From positions 124,001 through 188,000 of the forward strand of contig JANSYJ010000001.1 in the NCBI GenBank assembly GCA_024742495.1: a stretch of 64,000 nucleotides of DNA, in the 5' to 3' direction. Every line of letters begins with the position of its first letter. The first letter of the stretch is position 1. Positions 9,901-17,874 of this stretch are shown here, one piece after another. The translations under genes were made by a program, and so were the position numbers. This DNA is from Bacteroidota bacterium. Its GTDB lineage: Bacteria > Bacteroidota > Bacteroidia > Flavobacteriales > Schleiferiaceae. The notes under the pieces were generated by a model. The model saw nothing but the letters and a program-made list of their open reading frames with translations, had not been told where the DNA came from and made no database searches.

Positions 9901-11158
9901 TCATTTTTACCGTGTAAATGCCCGGCTGATTAAAGCGAACCCGAATACTATCGGTACCAAGAATCCAGGAGTTTGGATCATTAAGTACGCTTCTAAAGCC
10001 CGCGGCCCCTTGGCTAATGGTAAAAGTGGCCGGACTAATCTCCCAAACGCTATTGGTGCTGGAGTCACATACATAGTCGCCATTACTCCCGGAAAGATTA
10101 ATCACATTGGGATCATAACTAATATTCGCACCCGGATCAGAGTTATTAAAGATGGGCACTGATACCCCGCGGCAGCTATCGAAAGGCATTATAAAATCGG
10201 CGGTTGGCGGGGAGGATAAGGTTATAGGATCTACTATAGGTGCACTTTGTCCACAAGGGTTTTCCGCTGTAAAGCGAACAAAAAAGGAGTTGCGATAATT
10301 GGGACTTAAATTCCCACAAGAAGCGCGATTAAAGGTGTGATTAAAACTAGCGGGTGGTGGATGGCTAAAAGTTTGGGTGGTGCTATCATCACTAAAGTAA
10401 AGCTTGTAAATGGTACCACTCGGATTATTGGAAAAGGCACTAAGGTCGAAGGTCATAGTGGCGCCCGCAGAACCCAAAGCTAAGCATTGCCCGGTTAAGG
10501 CACTGCTACTGCTAATTTGAGCGCTCGGCGTATTTCCATAAAAGACTTTGATGGTTTTTGAAACCGTGGCGCAACCGCCATTAAAGAGGTTTAAAGTAAC
10601 ATTATAAAGTCCCGCCGCCGTGTACTGATGACTGGTAGTATCCCAGCTTTGGCCGGTTTGAGTAGCACTTCCATCACCAAAATCCAAGCTGTAGGAATCA
10701 TAGCCGCTGGAAAGGTTTTGAAAGAAAAAGGTGTAATTGGAAGCATTAGTGCAAATCGTAAAAACGGTATCGTTATTAAAAGTGATTGGGTTTCCACTGC
10801 TGGCAAAATTCACTTGGGGAATACTATCGCCCGCATTTACCGTAAAGCTATTGCTACTTACTATCGCTCCGGCGGAATATACCTGCACCAAAGAAGCGAA
10901 AGTTCCTCCCTGGCTGTAGGTTGCCGAAAAAGGTCCTAGTCCGTTAAATTTATTTGGAATAGCACCTGGTAAAGTCCAAATAATGGAATCGAAGGAAGCT
11001 CCGGAGTAGGAAGCTTGGTAAGAAACGCTTGAACTTTGAGGGAGGCATAAATCAATCTGACCGCCACTGATTGCTGGAGTACTGCTCACCGAAAGCTGGC
11101 CCATCACTAGAAGAGGCAAACAAAGTAGCGTAATTGTCCAAAGCCGGAGGCGGGCCAT
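3959..11158 (-). CDS. Giant PKD-repeat surface protein with gliding-associated C-terminal domain (SprB-like)
   Basis: 2399 residues. Signal peptide at 1-20 (cleavage after VMGQ). The body is a long array of PKD and related Ig-like domains, each with a variant of YxWDFGDG, for example WFWDFGDGTSDTLQNP and SWFWDFGDGGTSTAQNP. It is rich in Ser, Asn, Asp and regularly spaced Cys (roughly one GCxD or CxP per domain), suggesting disulphide-stapled modules. The last ~90 residues are the gliding motility-associated (CHU_C, T9SS type B) sorting domain: FLPKGHSL, IFDRWGNVVFES, AWDGRHYQKGNPLPMGAYTWRI. It is probably a cell-surface adhesin moved or anchored by the T9SS with the co-encoded PorP/SprF protein. 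The ligand is unknown. It is not identical in architecture to F. johnsoniae SprB, so I give no gene symbol. Confidence 0.92.
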   Translation of the reverse strand: MARLRLWTITLLCLPLLVMGQLSVSSTPAISGGQIDLCLPQSSSVSYQASYSGASFDSIIWTLPGAIPNKFNGLGPFSATYSQGGTFASLVQVYSAGAIVSSNSFTVNAGDSIPQVNFASSGNPITFNNDTVFTICTNASNYTFFFQNLSSGYDSYSLDFGDGSATQTGQSWDTTSHQYTAAGLYNVTLNLFNGGCATVSKTIKVFYGNTPSAQISSSSALTGQCLALGSAGATMTFDLSAFSNNPSGTIYKLYFSDDSTTQTFSHPPPASFNHTFNRASCGNLSPNYRNSFFVRFTAENPCGQSAPIVDPITLSSPPTADFIMPFDSCRGVSVPIFNNSDPGANISYDPNVINLSGSNGDYVCDSSTNSVWEISPATFTISQGAAGFRSVLNDPNSWILGTDSIRVRFNQPGIYTVKMIISGSALCDIDSITKTICIDEVSSGNYQVNDSILCTGDVLDLAYLEPIFTSCDTTILNWQVLPPVGWTLDNGSLSDSSLGIRFNNAGNYQLIFEANNNCGSTYDTLAIVVAGQPRLILPSDTSFCGLATLNMANPQRQIFVEDSLGSRNYSWQIIPNSGWSYLGGTNANSFQPIIDFQSFGSYQLILALDNGCFTVYDSLTVEVNPFPVLEIPNDTILCEGANYLWNLNANQGSSPFNYSWQIDGASVLNNTGQIQVNNLWTDTLVHVFVDDIKGCSDSGSFWIRVPQIDIQLSAQSPVCYSDSSQINAAISGGNGNLSFQWLGPNVAFLSDPNVLNPVVDSMGIPGLYILEVSDSLSCLKRDSIFIDEHPFTTVEAGPDTIACDANSLIDLNYAASPLGGTWSGSFVSSTGFFDPLASGPGVHTVYYQYTDANGCSGEDSVNLSLSPAPIALYTLSDSSGCPGLNLSASSTSDPTLGHEWLLNDSLIGTGLSVNFSLGNTSNTSDANYTLKLVVARAGLNCTDTLSRNIVIFPKPLAAISLPDSACAGDTLFLVSASLFKGANLDTLIWSSSSSTVTILDPNSPNTEIAFPDNQSGATNSYQVSLFLRSTDGCVDSISQNIIINPRPVAAFTIPANACGPFTLSPSNNSVGNNLNYSWSISPPQPGTGLNSANPIFNLAASSSDSVQYSLNLFISDGRGCADSLSQNFTLYPLPTAGFSLSNQDSCGPLLVSISNLSTSGQSGMDTSTMSFAWDFGNGQSSNSALPPAQSFINTGNTDTTYVLQLIATNAFGCSDTIVDSVTVRADPNASLIVSSFTACAPFVIDSSVVQAIQWAPNSSYNWQAFDQQGNPIAGTNFSGPKAFNYTIAQAEDSISIQLIVSRIYGCKPDTLETLFYTVQSPEASFGLSDSAGCSPFNLSLSDSSTATLSRQWFVNDSFVSSALNPNLILSNPNALSDSIIEIKLVALASTGCTDTAVRVVHVYGAPIADFSVNLVCEGDTIDFFDNSSSQSSIANWFWDFGDGTSDTLQNPKHFYNTTGPKIISLTVTDDRGCSDTFIDTIGLYPYPVAAIAKMGNCEAQNWCKDQAVTLLDSSTVDSFGMPINQWFWDVDGDGVDDYSTQNPVHVFTTIGTKQVRLIVETAFGCRDTAFATFNIVELPLSSFAFDSIQSCGPHTLNVINSSTGRIDSSRWNVFTLDTAGNRQMMFSDTAFSPNQSFTLQSGYLADTVYYFELISTNCCGSDTLIRTVRMKPYPVANFLPSSRDGCSPFPVTFQIDGLTTGAPDFVVLDYGDGVIDTLFPNWVINTNGDSLRIFGQPTHSYLNPGTGDTIYYPSLKAVNDCGDSTVTDSIIVHPPTVQAFLQASQVSGCEPLNVTFTDFSFGGTSVSWCLDYDTISGSCNQPVAAGSQISTTYTTAGTYVVAQFVNDGCSFDTAYQVITVFPSPIAAFSSTSFVCEGDSVFFTDQSAANGAFLNSYRWFFGDGDSSNLTNPVHIYDTSGTMEVILIVGSANGCPDTVIQNVTIYDSPEVDFGFENACINQQPILFSDSTSVLAGTIIATLWDFGDGNTSTSINPSHSYQSPGLYLVKLIKTSSNGCIDSVQYNVNVFPEPTSNFSFQRLSADSCSVPQLIQFNDLSTDAQGYFWDFDFINNPGLNTSSIANPVFNFSQYGIYDVALITTNQFGCSDTLIRTIPIRPVPNAGFIVDSTIGCQPLSVQFEDTSAYRFNGPGGIVSWFWDFGDGGTSTAQNPLHTYLDQGTFIPSLIVVSDGGCSDTIFGNPIVVHPRPGAAFDMEQLSVRKVRFLNNSTNLDSTTVVNWNFGDGNSSSELEPEHLYNFDLTQGEQNIEVCLILYNSFGCRDTLCQELLLQSLQLNVPSALAPEAITGTDVNVFLPKGHSLVEYHLQIFDRWGNVVFESMALDEEGKPSEAWDGRHYQKGNPLPMGAYTWRIDAVFNDGTVWLGQETRSGKRKTVGSVTIVR

Positions 11159-11518
11159 TTTGATTGTTTCGGGGGTTGAAAACTAGCACTTTAGCTAGGC
11201 AATGAAAATAAGCAAACCCATTCAGCCTACCTAGTAAATAGGATCGATTTAAATTAGGGAATTGTTTAGAATGCCTAAAATTGGGTTTCAATGACTTGAA
11301 TCAAAACGACTAGGATAAAGAACTTAGCGGTAAAATTGGGTTTTTCGAAAAAAGGACATTGATAGCCGTCATATTCTAAAAGGCCTCCATGCATTTTGTT
11401 TAAAAAGTACCAAGTTGTTCTTAATCTTTAAGTGCTCGCTTTTTGCCAAGCCTAAAAGCAAAAAAAAACCAGCTTCATGATAAAGCTGGCTCTAGGGAAA
11501 ATTAGGGGTAAATATCTT
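11159..11518. other. Intergenic region without a gene
   Basis: About 360 bp between the giant PKD gene (start 11158, minus) and the end of the ribonucleotide reductase gene (11519, minus). It holds the reductase terminator (11461-11492) and presumably the promoter of the giant surface gene. I found no convincing ORF or RNA gene in it. Confidence 0.6.
11461..11492 (-). terminator. Rho-independent terminator of the ribonucleotide reductase gene
   Basis: Read on the minus strand, CCAGCTT (11483-11489) pairs with AAGCTGG (11469-11475) around a short loop, followed by eight T. It lies just past the reductase stop codon. Confidence 0.85.
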
Positions 11519-14080
11519 TTAGCCGCATTTGGCATAGCCGCAACTTTTGCATTTTAAGCAGCCCTCTTCATAAATCAATCCCTCCGAATCGGAGCATTCC
11601 GGGCACTTCTTATCGGCAGCAACCGTACCATCGGGAATAAAGGTTTTAAGGGCACGGGCCACCCCTGCTGTCCAGGTATTTATATAGTCCTGATCGAGGT
11701 TGAGGTTATTGATTAATTCCACCACGTGTGGGATGGGCATATTGTGACGTAATACACCCGAAATCAATTTGGCATAATTCCAAAATTCCTTGCTAAAGGA
11801 GCGGGATAGGCCTTCGATGGTTACGTTATAACCTTGGCTATCGCGATAGCGGAAATCATAGCGACTGAGGCCTTCTTCCTCCTTCCGTCTTAAGATCCAA
11901 CCTCTACTCACATAGGCCGGCAAATTGAAGGCCTCTTCTGCCTTTCCCGTAAAAATTTCATAGGGTCTATCGTTAAGAGTCCCGACTACTGCAAGCCAAT
12001 CTTCACGCTCATTTTTAAAGCGTAAAACCCGGGCTTCCAATACTTCTGGTCGTGGCAAATAGCTATCGGCCTCCGCTTTGCTTTCGGTTTTTTCATCTTT
12101 CGAAACCAGCACTCCACTGCGCGAGCCATCGCGGTAAACGGTGATACCTTTTAAACCTCGCTTCCAAGATTCCAGGTAAATTTCAGCCACCTTTTCCAAG
12201 GCCACATCATTGGGAAGGTTAATGGTTGAACTAATACTATGTGTGGTGTATTTCTGCACAATTGCTTGCAGTTCTACCCTTTGAATCCAATCGATTTCAT
12301 TGGCGGTCATGCCCAAATAAGGACTTTCCTCCAAATTTTCTTTACCCGTTACTTCCATCCAGGTTTTTAGTTTGGGATGATAGACATCAAACTCCTCCCA
12401 GGCATCCCCAAGTTCATCAATAAAGGTAGCCTTGGTGGTATTTATTTGCTTTTCATTAAGCTTCCGACGACGTTTATAGGAAAGCATAAATGGCGGCTCT
12501 ATGCCTGAAGTAGTTTGTGCTAGCATGCTAATGGTACCCGTAGGTGCCACGGTGCTAATGGAAATATTACGACGGCCATGCTGCATCATCCGGTTGTACA
12601 TTTCTGGAAACTCTGCCGCCATCATTTGTACAAATTCAGAGGTATTTTCAATTCCTGGATCAAAGCCACCAAATGAGCCCCGTTCAATACTCATGTCGAT
12701 GGAGCTATCAAACTCGCCCTTCATTTTGCAGCGCATAATTTGATCTACCATGTCCAAACCTTGGGCATCATCTACCCTTAGTCCCAGGGCGGCAATCGCA
12801 TCCGCCAAAGCGGTAAAACCAAGACCCGTTCTACGGCCTTTCTTGCCTGTATCGTGTAGTAAATTCCAAAGGCGTAATTCGGTATCCTTAATATAATCCG
12901 GCTCTGGATCCGCCTTTACTTTATTCAGAATTTTACTGATATGCTCCAATTCCAAATCAACCAGGTCGTCCATCAGGCGCTGACCTTCATAGGTATAGGC
13001 ATAGAATTTATCGAAGTTAAAACTTGCCTTATCGGTAAAGGGATCATCTACGAAGGAGTATAAATTTAAGGCCATCAAGCGACAGCTGTCACCGCCTTGC
13101 ATGGCGATTTCTGAACAGGGATTAGTACTTAAATTCTCAAACTCTGGATACACTGAAGAAGTGGAATAGTTATGCTGGCGGTCCCAAAATATTAAACCTG
13201 GCTCGGCGGTATTATGGGCGCACTTGATAATTTCATCCCAGAGTTCTCGTGCTTGTATAGTCTGACTAACTTCTGGTTCGGCAGCATTAATTGGCCAGCG
13301 CTGGGTATAGCTGCTGTCTTCGGCTACTGCCTTCATAAACTCATCGCTTAAGCGAAGGGAAATATTGGCCCCTGTTACCTTGGATAAATCTTGTTTGATG
13401 GTCACAAAATCCTTGGCATCGGGATGGGCGATATCGATGGTAAGCATTAAGGCGCCCCTTCTTCCATTTTGAGCCACCTCACGGGTGGTATTGCTAAAGC
13501 GCTCCATAAAGGAAACCGCACCGCTCGTAGTTCCGGCGGCATTATTCACATTCTGACCAGAAGGCCTCAAGGTCGAAATATCGATACCCACACCACAGCG
13601 GCGTTTAAAGAGTTGGGTCAGCTGCTCATCGGTATGCATAATTCCCGAATAGGAATCGAAGGGAGAAGGCATAACCACACAATTGGAAAGGGAGGCAATG
13701 CGGTAGGGATGTCCTAAGCCCGCCATCACCGAACCTTGGGGGATGATGTATTTAAAGTTATTGAAGAAATTCAAGATTTGATCTTCATCCAGCGCTTTAC
13801 GATTCTGACCATATTCCGAGAGTTCCGAAACAAACATGCTGCCCTTTTGCTTTTCGTAAAAAGCCTCAATGCGCGCGAATTCACGTGCCATTCTAAGGTG
13901 GGTATCCGCCGGCGTGCGCTCCATGAAATTCCCTTCCTGATCCTGCACTGCATACTTAGCCATCCAAGTGGTTGCGGCTAATTCATCGCCATTAAAATAT
14001 TCTAGTGCGGCCGATTTCACTTCTGAAGAGCTGAAATTTTCGGCGCCCTTTATTTTCTCCTGAGTTTCGATATATGACAT
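11519..14080 (-). CDS. nrdJ: Adenosylcobalamin-dependent (class II) ribonucleotide reductase
   Basis: 853 residues, the usual length for the B12-dependent family. It reduces ribonucleotides to deoxyribonucleotides for DNA synthesis, using adenosylcobalamin rather than a di-iron partner subunit. Visible features are the N-terminal LSNCVVMPSP cysteine motif, the substrate-binding LFKRRCGVGIDIS region, the finger-loop active site NPCSEIAMQGG (Asn/Cys/Glu), STVAPTGTISMLA, and a C-terminal zinc-ribbon-like tail with CPEC, CLKCKSCG and a terminal CG. Single-gene transcription unit with its own terminator. I saw no cobalamin riboswitch-like sequence in the 240 bp upstream. Whether the genome also has a class I enzyme cannot be told from here. 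Confidence 0.95.
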   Translation of the reverse strand: MSYIETQEKIKGAENFSSSEVKSAALEYFNGDELAATTWMAKYAVQDQEGNFMERTPADTHLRMAREFARIEAFYEKQKGSMFVSELSEYGQNRKALDEDQILNFFNNFKYIIPQGSVMAGLGHPYRIASLSNCVVMPSPFDSYSGIMHTDEQLTQLFKRRCGVGIDISTLRPSGQNVNNAAGTTSGAVSFMERFSNTTREVAQNGRRGALMLTIDIAHPDAKDFVTIKQDLSKVTGANISLRLSDEFMKAVAEDSSYTQRWPINAAEPEVSQTIQARELWDEIIKCAHNTAEPGLIFWDRQHNYSTSSVYPEFENLSTNPCSEIAMQGGDSCRLMALNLYSFVDDPFTDKASFNFDKFYAYTYEGQRLMDDLVDLELEHISKILNKVKADPEPDYIKDTELRLWNLLHDTGKKGRRTGLGFTALADAIAALGLRVDDAQGLDMVDQIMRCKMKGEFDSSIDMSIERGSFGGFDPGIENTSEFVQMMAAEFPEMYNRMMQHGRRNISISTVAPTGTISMLAQTTSGIEPPFMLSYKRRRKLNEKQINTTKATFIDELGDAWEEFDVYHPKLKTWMEVTGKENLEESPYLGMTANEIDWIQRVELQAIVQKYTTHSISSTINLPNDVALEKVAEIYLESWKRGLKGITVYRDGSRSGVLVSKDEKTESKAEADSYLPRPEVLEARVLRFKNEREDWLAVVGTLNDRPYEIFTGKAEEAFNLPAYVSRGWILRRKEEEGLSRYDFRYRDSQGYNVTIEGLSRSFSKEFWNYAKLISGVLRHNMPIPHVVELINNLNLDQDYINTWTAGVARALKTFIPDGTVAADKKCPECSDSEGLIYEEGCLKCKSCGYAKCG

Positions 14081-14322
14081 GTAAATGTGAGATTTCTAAA
14101 TGGAATTTAAAGTTCCTAAAAGTGCTCTCAATTTCATCCAAAATGGCGCTTGGGTTTTAAACAGCTTTGGTTGATAAGAAGCCTATTTTTCAGCCAATAC
14201 CGCTACAGCCAAGGCCTAAGAGGAGCTTAGGAAGTTTTTCCACAGAAATTGTTAATTAATTTGCTGTCAATGGTTTAGACCCAGCTAGACCTTTACTACT
14301 CAGGGCTTCAAGGCCAAAAAGC

Positions 14323-14898
14323 CTAGCGCAAATCCACCGGATCACAGATTTGTTCCAGCACCACATTATAACGCAAGCTGACGGGCACATCATTCCAACC
14401 TCCAGCTTCTGGATGAGACTGACCAGCAATGGTAACGGCGTCTTCTTCACAGATCAAAGTTTCGTTATCATGACAATTTGTATAAGCGGTGTTATTAGGT
14501 TCCAGCCTTTGCCAATTGGTATAAAAAATTGGCTCGCCATTTAACCAGCGGTGATGGCCTTCACTTTGCTCATCTTGAAAACCAATTAAGGCATAGGAAA
14601 CGCCGGCACTATCCAATAAGGCCTGCACCACTTGGTTTTCCGCCGCCGAGCCTATCGTTACCAAATGGGCCTGATGCCTCGCCGCCAAAGCCTTGGCTTC
14701 TTGCAAGTTGTAAAAACCGCTAGAAATAAAGTAAGAGGAACCGGCCCAGTTGCTCATGTGGCTAAAACCCTGATGCGATCGATCTGCTCCGCAGGGTACT
14801 TCGTGAAAAACCCGGATTTCATTTCGGGGTTCAGGTTCTTTACAAGCGCCCATAAGGCTGATCGCTCCTGCTAGGATTAAAAAATTTCTAAACTGCAT
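14323..14898 (-). CDS. C-type lectin domain lipoprotein
   Basis: 191 residues from the second Met (a start at 14907 adds only three). A lipoprotein signal with lipobox LMGAC puts the lipid-anchored Cys near residue 19. The mature part matches a C-type lectin-like fold: a WAGSSYFISSGFYNLQEAKALA opening, HLVTIGSAAENQVVQ, a FQDEQSEGHHRWLNGEP loop, TNWQRLEPNN and the closing GWNDVPVSL with flanking cysteines (CHDNETLICEED). The EPN-like LEPNN and WND motifs are those that hold calcium and sugar in canonical lectins, so carbohydrate binding is plausible but unproven. Stand-alone gene downstream of the tRNA on the same strand. Confidence 0.85.
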   Translation of the reverse strand: MQFRNFLILAGAISLMGACKEPEPRNEIRVFHEVPCGADRSHQGFSHMSNWAGSSYFISSGFYNLQEAKALAARHQAHLVTIGSAAENQVVQALLDSAGVSYALIGFQDEQSEGHHRWLNGEPIFYTNWQRLEPNNTAYTNCHDNETLICEEDAVTIAGQSHPEAGGWNDVPVSLRYNVVLEQICDPVDLR

Positions 14899-15121
14899 AA
14901 TTAACATCTTAAATTAAGTGCTTCTTCGATTAAGAAGCTGATGCTAAACTAATTGCAGGAAAGCCTAAGCGGCTAGCAACTATGTTGCCTGTGAGGGAAC
15001 TTATAGCCCATATGAATTTTAAATTATGTTGCTAGCGGTTAAAATTTCCGCCACATTTTACTGGGCTTGGATTATTGAGGGGTAATCAATTATTTAGGCT
15101 TATTGCCTTTTATATTTCTTC

Positions 15122-15165
15122 AAAAAAAAAGCCAGTAAGCACATCTTTCAACGTAACTTACTGAC
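15122..15165 (-). terminator. Rho-independent terminator after the tRNA gene
   Basis: On the minus strand GTCAGTAAG (15165-15157) pairs with CTTACTGGC (15139-15131), with one G-T pair, and is followed by nine T (15130-15122). It directly follows the tRNA 3' end. Confidence 0.85.
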
Positions 15166-15172
15166 TTTCAAG

Positions 15173-15246
15173 TGGGCCCAGTAGGGCTTGAACCTACGAC
15201 CAAGTGATTATGAGTCACCTACTCTAACCAGCTGAGCTATGGGCCC
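15173..15246 (-). tRNA. tRNA with CAT anticodon (Met, or lysidine-modified Ile)
   Basis: The minus strand folds as a 74-nt cloverleaf: acceptor GGGCCCA/TGGGCCC with discriminator A, D-arm GCTC...GAGT, anticodon stem GGTGA/TCACT around loop CTCATAA (anticodon CAT), and T-arm GTAGG-TTCAAGC-CCTAC. CCA is not encoded. The acceptor starts with a paired G-C, so it is not the initiator. CAT is read by elongator tRNA-Met, and by tRNA-Ile2 after TilS modification; I cannot decide firmly between the two. Confidence 0.92.
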
Positions 15247-15429
15247 GAAAAGGAGGGCAAATTTAGTATTTATCATTGAATTGAAGACCATAGAATTAGC
15301 TCAAATATAGAAGCGGTAAAACCAAGAATGATACGCTGCGAACTCCCCCAGTTAGCTGTCTCCAAGTTGAGGCAATCTAAGAGGGAGGCGATCTATCGTC
15401 TAATGTCGAAAAACGCAGCGATCCTTCCC

Positions 15430-15930
15430 CTAATACAGCTCATAATCTCTGGCAATCACCAATATTGAATCTATAAAAGTGTATCTAAATGCAATCAGAT
15501 CCTTAGTGTCGCTGCTCACATTTGGACGAGCATTAGGGCAGCATGGATTAAAATATTCCTTTTTACTTGAGGCTCCATAAGCCCCACAACTATCCAATAA
15601 GAATCTCACTGAATATGCGCTATCAGGCATGGCCACAATGATCTCCTTTACATCACATCTTGCATCACTGCAATCAGTTCTATTAGGTCCATTGTAAAGC
15701 GGGCTATTCGAGGTATAGCCCACAACATCACCAGGTGCCAAACTAAATTGACGGGCATTAGATTCATCCATTATCCCTTGGGGAAGAGATACTTCCAATG
15801 CATATGGCGAGTCATTCTTAAATTCAATTCTCTGATAGGCCTCATCTCCATTTTCTACGACACAAGAGACCGAAACCAGGTTTATCAGAACTATCAGCCC
15901 TGCTATTAAAACATTTCGTCTATTACCCAT
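15430..15930 (-). CDS. Putative lipoprotein of unknown function
   Basis: 166 residues: MGNRRN charged start, hydrophobic stretch, then lipobox SVSC near residue 23, so probably lipid-anchored in the envelope. The mature domain contains several cysteines (TDCSDARC, DSCG, NPCCPNA) in spacing that suggests disulphides. The beta-rich pattern (IEFKNDSPYALEVSLP, ITVAMPDSAYSVRF-like) hints at a small beta-sandwich. No family recognised. It is preceded by a 313-bp gene-free stretch and has no operon partner. Confidence 0.6.
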   Translation of the reverse strand: MGNRRNVLIAGLIVLINLVSVSCVVENGDEAYQRIEFKNDSPYALEVSLPQGIMDESNARQFSLAPGDVVGYTSNSPLYNGPNRTDCSDARCDVKEIIVAMPDSAYSVRFLLDSCGAYGASSKKEYFNPCCPNARPNVSSDTKDLIAFRYTFIDSILVIARDYELY

Positions 15931-16243
15931 GAGGTTTTATTTTGAAAATTAATTTGGGATAAATGCCTCTGTAAGCTTGTCCAATCTAAGCCCCTCCCCT
16001 GCATTCCAGTGTAAGCTTCTCAAATTACTCTTTAAACTCAAAATTGATTTTGCGTAGCATTTTGCCACTGACAAGGATGATAACCTGAGACTACATCGTG
16101 CGGCACATCCCTAAACCCAGCTGACAACACAAAAATACTTTGATTTGAGATAAATAGATCAGGCTAAGGTATCAACAGTAAAATATAACTGATTTCAACA
16201 ATGTTGAATTTTTTAACATCCTAAGAATCCAATACAAGTCTCA
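15931..16243. other. Intergenic region without a gene
   Basis: 313 bp between two minus-strand genes. A small hairpin (TTCAAC-AAT-GTTGAA followed by six T on the plus strand, about 16196-16216) is the only structure I noticed. It points away from both genes, so its role is unclear. Confidence 0.5.
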
Positions 16244-16681
16244 CTATTCCATAGCTCGCAAAAGCTGCAGCTCAATAATTACAGGACCGATGTCTTTCCG
16301 GAAATTAAAGCTTTGCTGCTCCGTCAGTACAATTGAATCTTCCTGGCAGAAGTAAAGCGGAAGTCCATAGTGGATTTTAATATGCAGTGCCAGCCGTCGA
16401 TTTTTAATAGGGCTGGGGGAAGCCTTGGTGAGAAAAATACTTGTGCGATGGTCACTAGTATCCGAATTGAGACAAGCGGTGCAGGAATATTCATTAAAAA
16501 GCAACAAACGCAAATTCCTACCGCCATGTGGTGCGGCCACTTCTTGATTTTGATAATCATAAAGCTTGAGGCCTAATGTGTCCATTTTAAATGCCTGAAC
16601 CTGCCCTTTAGCAAGCGGCGCAAAAAACAATAGGAGTAAAAAAAGCAGTAAGCTAGCACTAGGGGACTTCATCAATCGCAT
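16244..16681 (-). CDS. Secreted protein of unknown function, redox-like CxxC motif
   Basis: 145 residues with an N-terminal signal peptide (poly-Leu core, cleavage near AKGQ). The central segment RLLLFNEYSCTACLNSD has the look of a thioredoxin-fold strand followed by a CxxC, but the remainder is too short and too diverged to assign a thioredoxin domain. Its start overlaps the end of the upstream 16659-17852 gene by 23 bp, so the two are co-transcribed and probably function together in the envelope. No family recognised. Confidence 0.5.
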   Translation of the reverse strand: MRLMKSPSASLLLFLLLLFFAPLAKGQVQAFKMDTLGLKLYDYQNQEVAAPHGGRNLRLLLFNEYSCTACLNSDTSDHRTSIFLTKASPSPIKNRRLALHIKIHYGLPLYFCQEDSIVLTEQQSFNFRKDIGPVIIELQLLRAME

Positions 16682-17852
16682 ATTCTAAAAGACTGTAATG
16701 GCCGCCTAATTCCGCAAAAGCTGTTTCGAAACCTTGGAAATAGGTATCGCTGGACAAATCCCCTTCCGGGAAGTAGTTAAAATCCAAAACCGTAAAGGCG
16801 GCCTGTTTGCTGAAAACAATATCATTTCCTAAATCCAAACGCAAAGGGAAAAAGGAGTTTCGGTAATGATCACCCCATTTACTTTGCCAATGTCTATCAA
16901 ATGGTTCCAAGACTAAAGTGTCTACCGACTTAATACCTAAACTGGCACTATCTAAACGCCATAGCAGTCGAAGGCCCTCCTGCTCGATTTTAAGCGACAG
17001 CCAGACTTCATGGGCAACAGCATACATTTTTTCGAGATAGACCTTTTGCTTTAAATTTCCTGCGATGGCGCTCAAGGCCAGTTTCCTTTGGCTTTTCGGA
17101 AATTGCTGGTAAAGACTATAAAGCGAATCGGAATTGGCAAGCTTTAATCCAATATTATTTAAATCGAAGCTTGCGGTTTGTTTGCCCTTAAAATTGAATT
17201 TCCGGATTTGGAATTTAATAGGATCCGCAATGAAAAAGCGAGAAGTAGTGACCATAATAGCTTCGGTATTAAAATGCGACATCACTTTATGGATGCCTAA
17301 TGGCTCACTTAGAATAATTCTTTCACAAGCCTCGCTTTGCGGGCATTCCTCCAACAACAGCTCGCTAATTTGTAGATTGGAATCATTCTCGAAATTATAG
17401 GCATTAGTAAGAAAAAGGCCAACACCATTCTTATGGATTCGGGTGTAATTATGGGCCAATGGCAGGCTCGACTTTAATCTTCCCTGGCGATTGAAAACAT
17501 ACACTTTATCGAAGGCGAGTAGTACTAAGCTCCGATTAAACCAAGTAAAATCAATCAAGTCTGGAATTTCCCCTTCCAATCTAATACGGCTTTTGTCAGC
17601 ATGCGCCATTTCAGGGATAGACCGACTTTCCACCCACAAGGCATTATCGTTGTTGGAACGAAAAAGCATCACCAAACTATCGCCTTGACTATTAATGTCT
17701 AGCGCTATAAAGTCATAGTCGCTGTTGGGAAAATCCCTTAGTTCCTTATGTTCTACTAATCTCGGTGGTCCATCCGCACCAGCAATCTTGATCTTAGCAC
17801 CATAGAAAAAGATCAGGCTCATAAAAAAAAGCCATGGCCCTTTTGGAGCCAC
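16659..17852 (-). CDS. Secreted protein of unknown function, possible beta-propeller
   Basis: About 397 residues if it starts at the GTG at 17852, which gives a good signal peptide (MAPKGPWLFFMSLIFFYGA...). The frame is open further upstream, but that part only shadows the 3' end of the upstream gene; an ATG at 17822 is the other candidate start. Repeated blocks of alternating hydrophobic and charged strands (RSLVLLAFDKVYVFNRQGRL, EAIMVTTSRFFIADPIKFQI) resemble the blades of six-bladed beta-propeller proteins common in Bacteroidetes. No catalytic motif seen. It is the middle gene of a three-gene minus-strand unit (17875-18246, this gene, 16244-16681). Confidence 0.55.
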   Translation of the reverse strand: MAPKGPWLFFMSLIFFYGAKIKIAGADGPPRLVEHKELRDFPNSDYDFIALDINSQGDSLVMLFRSNNDNALWVESRSIPEMAHADKSRIRLEGEIPDLIDFTWFNRSLVLLAFDKVYVFNRQGRLKSSLPLAHNYTRIHKNGVGLFLTNAYNFENDSNLQISELLLEECPQSEACERIILSEPLGIHKVMSHFNTEAIMVTTSRFFIADPIKFQIRKFNFKGKQTASFDLNNIGLKLANSDSLYSLYQQFPKSQRKLALSAIAGNLKQKVYLEKMYAVAHEVWLSLKIEQEGLRLLWRLDSASLGIKSVDTLVLEPFDRHWQSKWGDHYRNSFFPLRLDLGNDIVFSKQAAFTVLDFNYFPEGDLSSDTYFQGFETAFAELGGHYSLLEYAIDEVP

Positions 17853-17874
17853 GACTTTCCACTGATCTAAAGCA

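Noticed and set aside
14081-14322. Cobalamin riboswitch upstream of nrdJ
   Set aside because: I saw no B12-box-like conserved sequence; a covariance search would be needed to be sure.
16190-16220. Small hairpin with T-run in the 15931-16243 gap
   Set aside because: The T-run is on the plus strand while both flanking genes are on the minus strand, so it terminates no visible gene.
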